DNA of 13,288 bases from Thermomicrobiales bacterium (GCA_025928535.1 JAICJJ010000020.1:1-13288); one strand, 5' to 3'; numbered from the stretch's first letter, positions 1 through 6,107 are shown. Notes: a model not told the origin generated them from the letters alone. Numbers and translations: made by a program.

Positions 1-300
1 ACTGGGGCAGAAACGGCCGCCGTCTGCTGCGGAGCAGCAGACGCCATTCTTCGGACGACAGAAATCGTCGCCTTCGCCGTTGAATGGAGGGCAGCACTCC
101 TTCGTGCAGCACTTAGCCGGATCGGTCGGGCAGGTGGAGAAGTCCTTCTTGCACCGCTTCTTGGCCGAGGCGACGTCGATTGCCGCCCGGCCGATCGCGA
201 TCCCGAGCGCGCCGCCCACGACCGCCTTGACGGCATCGCGGCGGCCCAAGCCGTCGCTCGAGAACCGCTTGATCAATCCATCGAACCGGTTGCCGTCCAC
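1..300 (-). CDS. Cysteine-rich secreted protein with RR-type leader (N-terminal part, runs off the left edge)
   Basis: This is 100 codons of an open frame that leaves the window at position 1, so the C-terminus is missing. I chose the GTG at 300-298 because a purine-rich ribosome binding site (GGAGGAGG) lies five bases upstream. Residues 1-46 resemble an export leader: a polar start, GLGRRDAVK with twin arginines at 20-21, a hydrophobic stretch rich in Gly, Ala, Val and Ile (about 26-41), then an Ala-Ser-Ala site before a Lys-Arg-Cys mature start. From residue 50 there are ten cysteines in about 50 residues (50, 57, 64, 65, 69, 70, 81, 88, 89, 98), including three CC pairs, which suggests a small disulfide-stabilised extracellular fold. 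Similar RR-led, Cys-rich proteins are familiar to me from Thermomicrobiales-type genomes, but I know of no assigned function. Tat export is inferred: the motif lacks the full S/T-R-R-x-F-L-K consensus. The gene reads away from its plus-strand neighbour. Confidence 0.75.
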   Translation of the reverse strand, partial: MDGNRFDGLIKRFSSDGLGRRDAVKAVVGGALGIAIGRAAIDVASAKKRCKKDFSTCPTDPAKCCTKECCPPFNGEGDDFCRPKNGVCCSAADGGRFCPS

Positions 301-755
301 GGTTTCCTCCTCCACACGCGCAGGTCGGTCCGCCGGACGCCGGCAGCCCCATTGCCGCCGCCGTCGAACGTCCGGATTCGGGGACGGGCGTTCTCGGTGG
401 GGAGTGTCGCGCGTTCGCCCTGGCTCGCCAGACGACGACGCGTCGACCATTCCTGGGCCGACAGCGCCCTGGCGATGGCGAAACTCTATCGATTCAATAC
501 TCTCGTTGCACGCACTCTATCGCGATGGCCTGATCGGGTCAAGCCGGAAGCGACCCGGGGTGCGCGTCGAAGTTTTGCGGCGTCCACGCCGGTCGGGGCA
601 GGCATGCCGTGCCCCGACCAAATTGCGCCGCAAAATGTTGGCGCTCATCGATTGCCTGACGCTTGCCCGCTTGGAGCGGACGTCGAACTTGACTGACATC
701 GATCTTCTGCGGCAACAATAGTTGGCTGCTGTTGGAACGATGTCTGGAGGCATGC
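301..755. other. Gene-poor region between two divergent genes
   Basis: About 455 bases hold no convincing gene on either strand; the open frames here lack ribosome binding sites and are Arg/Pro/Ser-rich in the way GC-rich non-coding DNA usually reads. The visible structure is a nested inverted repeat at 573-635 and a 9-bp direct repeat (ACTCTATCG at 483-491 and 514-522, 31 bp apart). Both flanking genes read outward, so their promoters must lie here. A weak plus-strand candidate is TTGACT at 689-694 with AACAAT at 714-719, but its 19-bp spacer is long. I found no clear promoter for the minus-strand gene. Confidence 0.6.
573..635. repeat. Nested inverted repeat (REP-like palindrome)
   Basis: An outer 10-bp perfect inverted repeat (TTTTGCGGCG at 573-582, CGCCGCAAAA at 626-635) encloses an inner 10-bp perfect one (GGTCGGGGCA at 591-600, TGCCCCGACC at 610-619). 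The 9-base centre is itself palindromic (GGCATGCC). The segments between the stems are 8 and 6 bases, so the whole 63 bases can fold as a hairpin with an internal loop. The GGGGCA...GCATGCC...TGCCCC core resembles intergenic palindromes I associate with Chloroflexota and other GC-rich genomes. Whether it recurs elsewhere in this genome cannot be judged from the window. Confidence 0.7.
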
Positions 756-1121
756 GTGAAGGTCGCGTACCTGTTCGTCACCTCGGGTCACACCGTGTCG
801 TACAAACTCGGCAAGATGATCCTGCCGCAACTCGAAGCGGGGACGCACGGAGCCGATGTCGTCGGCATGTTTTTCTTCGATGACAACACCTATTTGCTGC
901 GGCAGGGCGACCCGGTCGGCGAACGGCTCGGCAAGATCGCGCGCGAGCGCGGCATGCTCCTGATGCTGTGCGATCAATGCGCGACCGAGCGCGGTCTGGC
1001 CGAGCAGGTCGACGGCCGCTACCAGCCGGTCGGCGTGGTCGAAGGGGTGCAGGTCGGCTGCTTCCCCGATCTCTACGCCGCGTTGTCCGGCAACCCGCCC
1101 GATCAGGTCATCAGCCTGTAG
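756..1121 (+). CDS. DsrE/DsrF-like small protein (SaoD-type)
   Basis: A 121-residue protein of the DsrE/F-like fold, the group that includes small sulfur-relay and thiol-handling proteins. I chose GTG at 756 because TGGAGG at 745-750 sits five bases upstream; the frame is open further upstream but without a better site. The N-terminal strand KVAYLFVTSGHTVSYKLGKM, the segment GMFFFDDNTYLLRQGDPVG (37-55) and a CxxC at 72-75 (LCDQC) followed by Cys102 are visible. This arrangement matches what I recall of proteins annotated as SaoD/DsrE family. The exposed cysteines could carry persulfide or take part in redox chemistry, which is inference. Length is normal for the family. No other sulfur-transfer gene lies next to it. 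A ferritin-like gene follows after 127 bp in the same direction. Confidence 0.75.
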   Translation: MKVAYLFVTSGHTVSYKLGKMILPQLEAGTHGADVVGMFFFDDNTYLLRQGDPVGERLGKIARERGMLLMLCDQCATERGLAEQVDGRYQPVGVVEGVQVGCFPDLYAALSGNPPDQVISL

Positions 1122-1156
1122 TCAGGCGCTCGAACCCGCTCCGTTCGTCCGGCGCC

Positions 1157-1174
1157 GCGTCGTCCGCGCGACGC
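1157..1174 (+). terminator. Short hairpin downstream of the DsrE-like gene
   Basis: GCGTCG (1157-1162) pairs with CGACGC (1169-1174) across a 6-base loop, 35 bp after the stop. No T-run follows, so this is only a weak candidate for transcript-end formation or attenuation. Confidence 0.2.
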
Positions 1175-1248
1175 TCGGCTGGTATGTCCCTTGCGTCCTC
1201 CCTGGCGTGGGTGATCGGTTCGCCCCGAAAAGGAGGATGGAGCACGCA

Positions 1249-1878
1249 ATGGACGACAAGAGCAAGAAGACGATCGCGGACTACGTCGGCGACATGGTCG
1301 CGCTCGAAAGCCACGTCGAAGAAGCGCTCGACCGCCAGCGTAAAGACGCCAAGCAATTCGCCCCGGCCGGGCAGGCGGTGCAGCGCTTCCACGACATGGT
1401 CAAATCGCACCGTGACGGGTTGCGCGTCTATCAGAAGGAAGTCGGCGAGACAGCGGGGAATCCGATCAAGGAGGTCGGAGCGAATCTCTTCGGCAAGGCG
1501 GCCGGCGTGATCGACAAGGTCCGGGCCGAAGGGGTCTCGAAAGACCTGCGCGACGACTACACCGCCTTCAATCACGTCGCGATCAGTTACGCCATGCTCA
1601 ATACGACCGCCCTCGCCCTCGGCGATCAACGGACCGCCGACATCGCCCGGCGCAATCTGACCGACTACGCCCGGGCCGCGCAGGAAATCAACCAGATCAT
1701 CGGCGAAGTGGTCGTCTGGGAACTCGGCAAGGATCATCACAAGATCGTCGATCGGCAAGCGGCGATGGAAAGCCGCGACATGGTCGATCAGGCCTGGCGC
1801 TCGACCGCCCCGCACATGACTCCGGGCGCGATGGGCTCCAGCGCCAGCCAGAGTTCCGGCGCGATGCCGGGCATCTGA
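1249..1878 (+). CDS. Ferritin-like helical-bundle protein (DUF892/YciF-like)
   Basis: A 209-residue protein, predicted almost entirely alpha-helical, followed by a flexible Gly/Ser/Met/Ala tail from about residue 185. I chose ATG at 1249: the sequence upstream offers AGGAGG at 1231-1236 (12-base gap) and GGAG at 1239-1242 (6-base gap). The ATG at 1237 abuts the first site too closely to use it. Candidate metal-ligand residues appear in the first helix (LESHVEEAL, with Glu20, His22, Glu24) and in later helices (FHDMVKSH; the conserved-looking AFNHVAISYAMLNTTALALGD; QEINQIIGEVVVWEL). This matches the style of ferritin-like stress proteins of the DUF892 type, though I cannot trace a complete di-iron ExxH...ExxH set. 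A role in metal or oxidative stress is therefore inference. No export signal is visible. A strong hairpin terminates the gene. Confidence 0.6.
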   Translation: MDDKSKKTIADYVGDMVALESHVEEALDRQRKDAKQFAPAGQAVQRFHDMVKSHRDGLRVYQKEVGETAGNPIKEVGANLFGKAAGVIDKVRAEGVSKDLRDDYTAFNHVAISYAMLNTTALALGDQRTADIARRNLTDYARAAQEINQIIGEVVVWELGKDHHKIVDRQAAMESRDMVDQAWRSTAPHMTPGAMGSSASQSSGAMPGI

Positions 1879-1901
1879 TCCACGAGGCCCCGCAACCCGA
1901 C

Positions 1902-1936
1902 GCCCCCGGCCCGTTGACGGAGCCGGGGGCCGTTTC
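1902..1936 (+). terminator. Intrinsic-type terminator after the ferritin-like gene
   Basis: A perfect 9-bp stem (GCCCCCGGC at 1902-1910 with GCCGGGGGC at 1922-1930) is extended inside the loop by CCGT/ACGG (1911-1914 and 1917-1920). The tail is CGTTTC, so the T-run is short. It begins 24 bp after the stop codon and precedes the next gene's leader. Confidence 0.7.
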
Positions 1937-1999
1937 ATGCGCGACCCTTGGCAAGGCGGTATCCTCCCGCGGGCAATGGAACGCGACGCGGGAGCGACG

Positions 2000-3115
2000 A
2001 TGACGGCGCAAGAGACTTCGACAATCGCAACTGACAGCCACGAGACGGACCGGGTGCGCGTGCCGCGCGCGGCCTTGCTTGATTGGACGACGCGCGCGTT
2101 CGTCGCGCTCGGCACGCCGCCAGCGCAGGCCGGCCGCGCGGCGGAAATCCTCGTCATCGCCGACGAACGCGGCGTCGAATCGCACGGACTGGCGCGGCTG
2201 CCCTACTACGCCGGCCGCATCCGCGCCGGGTTGATCGATCTGAACGCCGCCTTGACGGTCGAACGCGAAGGCCCGGCGACGCTCGCTCTCGCCGCCCACA
2301 ACGGCCTCGGCCTCGTCCTGGCGCCCGAGGCGATGGAGAGGACCATCGCCAAGGCGCGCGACATCGGCCTCTGCATGACGACGGTCGGCGGCGCGAATCA
2401 CTTCGGCATCGCTGGCGCCTACGCGGCGATGGCCGCCCGCGCCGGGCTTGGCGGAATGGCGATGACGAGCGCGACGCCGCTGGTCGTGCCGACCTTCGGC
2501 TCCCAGCCCGCGCTCGGCACCAACCCGATCGCCTTCGCCGTGCCGACCGGACCGGACGGCGCGGCGCCGCTCGTGATCGACCTCGCGACCAGCACCGTCG
2601 CCTGGGGCAAGATCGAGATCGCGCGCCGGGCCGGCCACGCGATTCCGCTCGGCTGGGCGCTCGACGAAGCCGGCGCGCCGACGACCGACCCCTTCGCCGC
2701 CCAATGGCTGACGCCGCTCGGCGGCGACCGCGAAACGTGCGGCCACAAGGGCTACAGCCTCGCCGTCATCGTCGATGTGCTCTGCGGTCCGCTCGCCGCC
2801 GCGGCGTGGGGCGCCGGAATCGGCGGGATTCGCGGCGAGTCCCGTCCCGCCGACCTGGGCCACTGGTTTCTGGCCTGGCGCATCGACGCCTTCCGCGACC
2901 CGGATGCCTTCTACGCCGACGTCACGGCGCTCCTCGCCGAGTTGCGTGCCGTGCCGCCCGCGCCCGGCGCGCCATGCTCCGTGCTCGCACCCGGCGACCC
3001 CGAAATCGCGGCCGAGCGGGAGAGCCGCATCCACGGAGTCTCGCTCGCCGCGCCGGTCGTCGCCGAATTGCGCGTTCTCGCCGATTCGCTCGGGCTGCCG
3101 TTCGATCTGGCGTAG
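2000..3115 (+). CDS. Ldh_2-family NAD(P)-dependent dehydrogenase (malate/L-lactate/sulfolactate type)
   Basis: A 371-residue cytoplasmic oxidoreductase of the Ldh_2 family (malate/lactate dehydrogenase, ureidoglycolate and sulfolactate dehydrogenase relatives), which is unrelated in fold to classical MDH/LDH. I chose ATG at 2000 because GGGAG at 1990-1994 is correctly spaced. Visible family signatures are DERGVESHGLARLPYY (55-70, with the SHG motif at 61-63), AHNGLG (99-104), VGGANHFGIAGAYA (129-142), GTNPIAFAVP (173-182), DLATSTVAWGKI (194-205) and CGHKGYSLAVIVDVL (247-261). The substrate cannot be read from sequence: members oxidise or reduce 2-hydroxy acids such as malate, lactate, sulfolactate or diketogulonate. 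The first 20 residues are Thr/Ser-rich and probably disordered. Its stop codon overlaps the first bases of the repeat at 3114. It converges with the deacetylase-like gene. Confidence 0.88.
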   Translation: MTAQETSTIATDSHETDRVRVPRAALLDWTTRAFVALGTPPAQAGRAAEILVIADERGVESHGLARLPYYAGRIRAGLIDLNAALTVEREGPATLALAAHNGLGLVLAPEAMERTIAKARDIGLCMTTVGGANHFGIAGAYAAMAARAGLGGMAMTSATPLVVPTFGSQPALGTNPIAFAVPTGPDGAAPLVIDLATSTVAWGKIEIARRAGHAIPLGWALDEAGAPTTDPFAAQWLTPLGGDRETCGHKGYSLAVIVDVLCGPLAAAAWGAGIGGIRGESRPADLGHWFLAWRIDAFRDPDAFYADVTALLAELRAVPPAPGAPCSVLAPGDPEIAAERESRIHGVSLAAPVVAELRVLADSLGLPFDLA

Positions 3116-3290
3116 TCGGCAAGACGGCGAGTTGAGGAACGCCTGCCCGCCTCCCGTCATGCTGAGCCGCAGCGAAGCATCTCGTCTTTCGCGACCAACG
3201 ACGAGATCCTTCGCTTCGCTCAGGATGACGGCCCATGCGCGCCACCATGCCGAAACTCTTCTCGCCGCATTGACTTGCCGACTTGCCGTC
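3114..3290. repeat. Composite inverted-repeat element, copy A
   Basis: This element fills the whole gap between two convergent stop codons (3115 and 3291). The outer ends form a 10-bp perfect inverted repeat (AGTCGGCAAG at 3114-3123, CTTGCCGACT at 3274-3283); on the right GACTTGCC is repeated in tandem (3272-3279, 3280-3287). The centre is a long imperfect hairpin: left arm 3156-3186 (GTCATGCTGAGC... to ...CATCTCGTC) and right arm 3200-3229 (GACGAGATCC... to ...CAGGATGAC). The arms differ by three mismatches and one bulge around a 13-base loop. It carries no gene. It could act as a bidirectional terminator. A second copy in reverse orientation lies at 4521-4720. Confidence 0.85.
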
Positions 3291-4454
3291 TCAAACTGCC
3301 CAGAACGCCCGCTGCGTCGCCAGCGCGCGCTCGATCGCCTGCTCGCAATCGAGGCCGATTGCGCGGCTCGGCGGCAACGATTCGGCGCGCGGGCCGTAGG
3401 GGTCGTCGATCGGCGCGGCGCCTGATTCCAGCCCGACCAGCGTTTCGGCGACCGCGGCCGAGCAATAGGGCGCGTAGGCCGCCGCGTAGCCGCCTTCCTG
3501 GGAGATGACGATCCGCCCCCCGCAGCATTCGTCGGCCAGGGCCATCATCCGCGCCATCATGCCGCGGTAGCCGGCGAGCGTGACCGCCATCCGCGCCAGC
3601 GGGTCCATGACGTTGGCGTCCTGCCCGGCCGAAATCAGGATCAATTCGGGCGCGAACTGGCGGACGAGCGGCGTCACGATCCGGTCGAACGCCGCCAGGT
3701 AGCCGCGGTTCCCCGTTCCGCCCGGCAGCGGGATGTTGACCGTGCAGCCGCGCCCCGCGTCCGCGCCGACCTGGTCGACCGCGCCCCACGACGCCGGAAA
3801 GAGGTCGTCCTGGTGGAGCGAGATGAACAGCACGGATGAGTCGCGCCAGAACGCGTCTTGCGTGCCGTTGCCGTGGTGAACGTCCCAATCGAGAATCAGG
3901 ATCTTGCCGACGCCGTGCGTCCGCTGCGCGTGCCGCGCCGCCACGACGACGTTGTTGTAGACGCAAAATCCGACGCCTCGATCGGCCATCGCGTGATGTC
4001 CCGGCGGCCGGACCAGCGCGTAGGCGGCGCGGACATCGCCCGCCAGCACGGCGTCGACCGCGGCCATGGCGCCGCCAGCGGACAGCCGAGCGATCCGGTC
4101 GCCGCCCGGTCCCATCGGCGCGCCTTCGCCGGTGTCGCCGCCGGCGCCGGCCGAGAGATCGGCCACCCGCGCCAGATAGTCGGGCGTGTGATAGACGAGC
4201 AGATCGTCGTCCGTGGCCAACCGCGGCGCGATCCGGACCATGCGGTCGCTGATCCCGTGCAGATCCATCAGGTGCTTCGCCCGCCCGACCAGTTCCGGGC
4301 TGGACGGATGCGCCACCGGTTCGGCGAACGGATGGGGCTGCCGATCGCCGATCAGCGCAAGCCCCGTGTTGTGCGTCAGATAGCGGTCGTCGAACACCAG
4401 CCCGACGGGGCGAGCGCCGAACGCCCCGTGGTCGTTGACGCGAGATTCGGTCAC
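3291..4454 (-). CDS. Histone-deacetylase-superfamily (class II / AcuC-like) metal-dependent deacetylase
   Basis: A 387-residue zinc-dependent amidohydrolase of the HDAC/acetylpolyamine amidohydrolase superfamily, which removes acetyl groups from lysines, polyamines or other small amides. The substrate is not predictable here. I chose GTG at 4454 because GGAGG lies five bases upstream; ATG codons at 4472, 4469 and 4466 are in frame but lack a spaced ribosome binding site. Active-site signatures are complete: RPPGHHA (His153/His154), GFCVYNN (162-168), ILDWDVHHGNGTQ (metal ligands Asp191 and His193), SAGQDANVMDPL (Asp279) and EGGY (Tyr323). The usual GFDAH is GQDAN here, a variant I associate with some bacterial class II members. 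The frame can be read upstream through the repeat at 4521-4720, but that extension is repeat-derived. The gene is divergent from an Lrp-type regulator. Confidence 0.9.
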   Translation of the reverse strand: MTESRVNDHGAFGARPVGLVFDDRYLTHNTGLALIGDRQPHPFAEPVAHPSSPELVGRAKHLMDLHGISDRMVRIAPRLATDDDLLVYHTPDYLARVADLSAGAGGDTGEGAPMGPGGDRIARLSAGGAMAAVDAVLAGDVRAAYALVRPPGHHAMADRGVGFCVYNNVVVAARHAQRTHGVGKILILDWDVHHGNGTQDAFWRDSSVLFISLHQDDLFPASWGAVDQVGADAGRGCTVNIPLPGGTGNRGYLAAFDRIVTPLVRQFAPELILISAGQDANVMDPLARMAVTLAGYRGMMARMMALADECCGGRIVISQEGGYAAAYAPYCSAAVAETLVGLESGAAPIDDPYGPRAESLPPSRAIGLDCEQAIERALATQRAFWAV

Positions 4455-4520
4455 CTGGTCCTCCATCATCATCCCCGCGCGATGAGCGGTCCGGCGGGGC
4501 CGGGGCATTGTAGAAGCGAG

Positions 4521-4720
4521 TCGGGAAGTCGGGAAGTCGGGAAGTCGGGAAGTCGGGAAGTCGGGAAGTGACGACCGCGTTGGGAGGTAGTCATCCTGAG
4601 CGAAGTCGAAGGATCTCGTCGTTGTTCGGTCAACAAGAACGAGATGCCTCGACAAGCTCGGCATGACCGCATCCATTCTTCCCGACTCCCCGACTCCCCG
4701 ACTTCCCAACTGCCCGACTC
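4521..4720. repeat. Composite inverted-repeat element, copy B (reverse orientation to copy A)
   Basis: The left end is a tandem array of the 8-mer GGGAAGTC: five full copies and one of 7 bases (4523-4569). The right end is the inverted counterpart: five 8-base units of type CCCGACTC or CCCGACTT, one degenerate (4681-4720). Between them sits a long imperfect hairpin with arms 4590-4620 (GTCATCCTGAGC...GGATCTCGTC) and 4637-4667 (GAACGAGATGCC...CATGAC), closed by a further TTGTT/AACAA pairing. Read on the minus strand, the hairpin aligns with copy A, including CAACGACGAGATCCTTCG next to the loop. It occupies most of the divergent gap between the deacetylase and the regulator, so their promoters must lie in it or beside it. 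Confidence 0.85.
4523..4569. repeat. 8-bp tandem repeat array (GGGAAGTC, about 5.9 units)
   Basis: Perfect head-to-tail repeats of GGGAAGTC start at 4523, 4531, 4539, 4547 and 4555, with a last unit at 4563 that ends after seven bases. Identical units suggest slippage-prone DNA whose copy number may vary between strains. Confidence 0.95.
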
Positions 4721-4804
4721 CGGCGATCTGGTACGCTTCGCGCGGGGATGGGAACCGGCCGGACGGGTCTCGCCGGCGCCAGCGCGGAGGAATCGGAACC
4801 AGGC

Positions 4805-5407
4805 ATGGCGCGACTCGTGACCGAGACGGATCGGGCGATCATCCGCCTGCTGCAACAGGACGCGCGCGTCTCCTACGCCGAAATCAGCCGCGAAACGGGC
4901 ATCCCGGAATCGACCGTGCGTCGGCGAATCGACCGCCTGCAGCAACGCGGCGTGATCGAATTCGCGATGCTCGCCGACCCCGTCCGGCTTGGCTTCGACC
5001 TGCGGGCGATGATCGGGCTGAAAATCGATCTGCGGCGGCTGGACGAGATCGCGCGGGCGCTCAGCGAACTGAACGAAGTGATGTTCGCCGCGTTCTTGAC
5101 CGGCAATTTCGACATCACGCTCCATGTCGTCGTCCGCACCCAGGACGAGTTGGTCGATTTTCTCTCGCACCGGCTCGCTCCGATCGAGGGCATCCGGTCG
5201 CTCGAAACGTTCGTCATGCCGCACATCATCAAGCCGGCCACCGCCTGGGTGCTGCCGGAGACGCCGCCGGAGCCGGCATTCGACGGGCTCGACCTGGAGC
5301 CGGACGAAGCAGGCGACGGCGCCGCGGCGCGCGAAGGCGGCGCGCACGGACGGCAGCACCGCCGGGAGCGCACGCGCAAACTGCAACTGGCGCGCGGCGG
5401 AGAATGA
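4805..5407 (+). CDS. Lrp/AsnC-family transcriptional regulator
   Basis: A 200-residue DNA-binding regulator. Residues about 5-52 form the AsnC-type winged helix-turn-helix (TETDRAIIRLLQQDARVSYA, then EISRETGIPESTVRRRIDRL), and about 65-145 the RAM ligand-binding/oligomerisation domain (LRAMIGLKIDL, AAFLTGNFDITLHVVV). Proteins of this family usually form octamers and respond to amino acids or related small molecules. I preferred ATG at 4805 because the family normally starts just before the DRAII helix; an upstream ATG at 4748 would add 19 residues without a better ribosome binding site. A charged, low-complexity tail of about 50 residues (150-200, Glu/Asp- then Arg-rich) goes beyond the usual family length of about 150. 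It is divergent from the deacetylase gene, so that gene is a possible target, by inference from position. Confidence 0.85.
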   Translation: MARLVTETDRAIIRLLQQDARVSYAEISRETGIPESTVRRRIDRLQQRGVIEFAMLADPVRLGFDLRAMIGLKIDLRRLDEIARALSELNEVMFAAFLTGNFDITLHVVVRTQDELVDFLSHRLAPIEGIRSLETFVMPHIIKPATAWVLPETPPEPAFDGLDLEPDEAGDGAAAREGGAHGRQHRRERTRKLQLARGGE

Positions 5408-5423
5408 CCGACGGGGCCTTCGC

Positions 5424-6029
5424 TCAGCGGTCGAACCGTTCTTCCGCCCAGGGATCGGCGCTGGCGCTGTAGCCGTAACGCTCCCAGAATCCCGGCGCGT
5501 CGTCGCGGGCGAATTCGATCCCGCGCAGCCATTTGACGCTTTTCCAGGCGTAGCGGTTCGGCGCGACGAGCCGCACCGGGCCGCCGCGCTCCGGCGCCAG
5601 CGGCGCGCCGTCGTGCGCCGTCGCCAGCAGCACGTCGGGCGTCATCGCGGCCAGCGGCAGGTTGGCCGTGTACCCCCCTTCGCCATGGAAGATGACGTAG
5701 CGGGCTTCCGGCAGAACGTTTGTCCGCGCCATCACCTCGCCGATCGGGGTCCCGCTCCAGACCAGATCGAGCAGCGACCAGCGGGCGACGCAATGCATGT
5801 CGCCAGTGATCGTGATCTGGGGGAGCGCCTGAAAGCCATCCCACGACCAGGCGAGCGGCCGGGCGACGCAGCCCCAGACCCGCAGCGACCACGTCGCGGG
5901 ATCGAACGGCGGAATCTCTCCTTCGTGCCGCACCGGCCAGCGTTTGGCCAGAATCTGACCGGGCGGCAACCGCTCCTGCGCGGCGGGATCGATTTTCGGC
6001 CGCTTGATGGCGGGAGATCGCGCGATCAT
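5424..6029 (-). CDS. Sulfite-oxidase-like molybdopterin oxidoreductase (YuiH-type, cytoplasmic)
   Basis: A 201-residue molybdopterin-domain protein of the sulfite oxidase superfamily. ATG at 6029 was chosen because GGAGAAGG lies just upstream on the minus strand; the frame is open further but the extra residues look non-coding. Visible features are RLPPGQILAKRWPVRH (20-35), the TITGDMHCVARWS segment (73-85) whose Cys80 is the expected molybdenum ligand, FHGEGGYTANLPL (114-126) and GGPVRLVAPNRYAWKSVKWL (149-168), which lines the cofactor pocket in relatives. No signal peptide or haem domain is present, so it probably works in the cytoplasm with an unknown electron partner. The true substrate (sulfite, sulfoxide or other) is not known for this subgroup. 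It converges on the Lrp gene with a 16-bp gap. A candidate promoter lies at 6086-6091. Confidence 0.85.
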   Translation of the reverse strand: MIARSPAIKRPKIDPAAQERLPPGQILAKRWPVRHEGEIPPFDPATWSLRVWGCVARPLAWSWDGFQALPQITITGDMHCVARWSLLDLVWSGTPIGEVMARTNVLPEARYVIFHGEGGYTANLPLAAMTPDVLLATAHDGAPLAPERGGPVRLVAPNRYAWKSVKWLRGIEFARDDAPGFWERYGYSASADPWAEERFDR

Positions 6030-6085
6030 GACCTTCTCCGGGGCCGCGATGTCGCCATCGCGGGAACTGAACGATGCTGCCAGCG

Positions 6086-6091
6086 AGTATA
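6086..6091 (-). promoter_or_regulatory. Possible -10 box for the sulfite-oxidase-like gene
   Basis: TATACT on the minus strand, 56 bp upstream of the chosen ATG, lies inside a 15-bp sequence (CCTCGCCGCTATACT) that is repeated in inverted form at the dnaJ promoter. No convincing -35 box is found at 16-18 bp, so activity is uncertain. Confidence 0.35.
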
Positions 6092-6107
6092 GCGGCGAGG
6101 TTGACGC

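Noticed and set aside
80..721. Plus-strand open frame of 213 codons opposite the Cys-rich gene and into the gap
   Set aside because: Antisense to a gene with a clear leader and ribosome binding site; composition is Arg/Ser/Pro-rich and no motif is visible.
517..753. Minus-strand open frame reading through the nested palindrome (contains GARHACPD)
   Set aside because: Its most distinctive peptide is just the palindrome translated, and no ribosome binding site supports it.
1697..3160. Long minus-strand open frame opposite the Ldh_2 dehydrogenase gene
   Set aside because: Antisense shadow of a gene with full family motifs; the translation is low-complexity Arg/Gly/Ala.
4455..4709. N-terminal extension of the deacetylase by about 85 residues
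   Set aside because: The added residues translate the 8-bp array (LPDFPTSR repeated) and the hairpin arms (SLSRHLVL, FDFAQDD); GTG at 4454 has a good ribosome binding site and matches the family start.
4523..4720. CRISPR array
   Set aside because: The repeats are only 8 bp, directly abutting, without spacers of uniform length and without cas genes.
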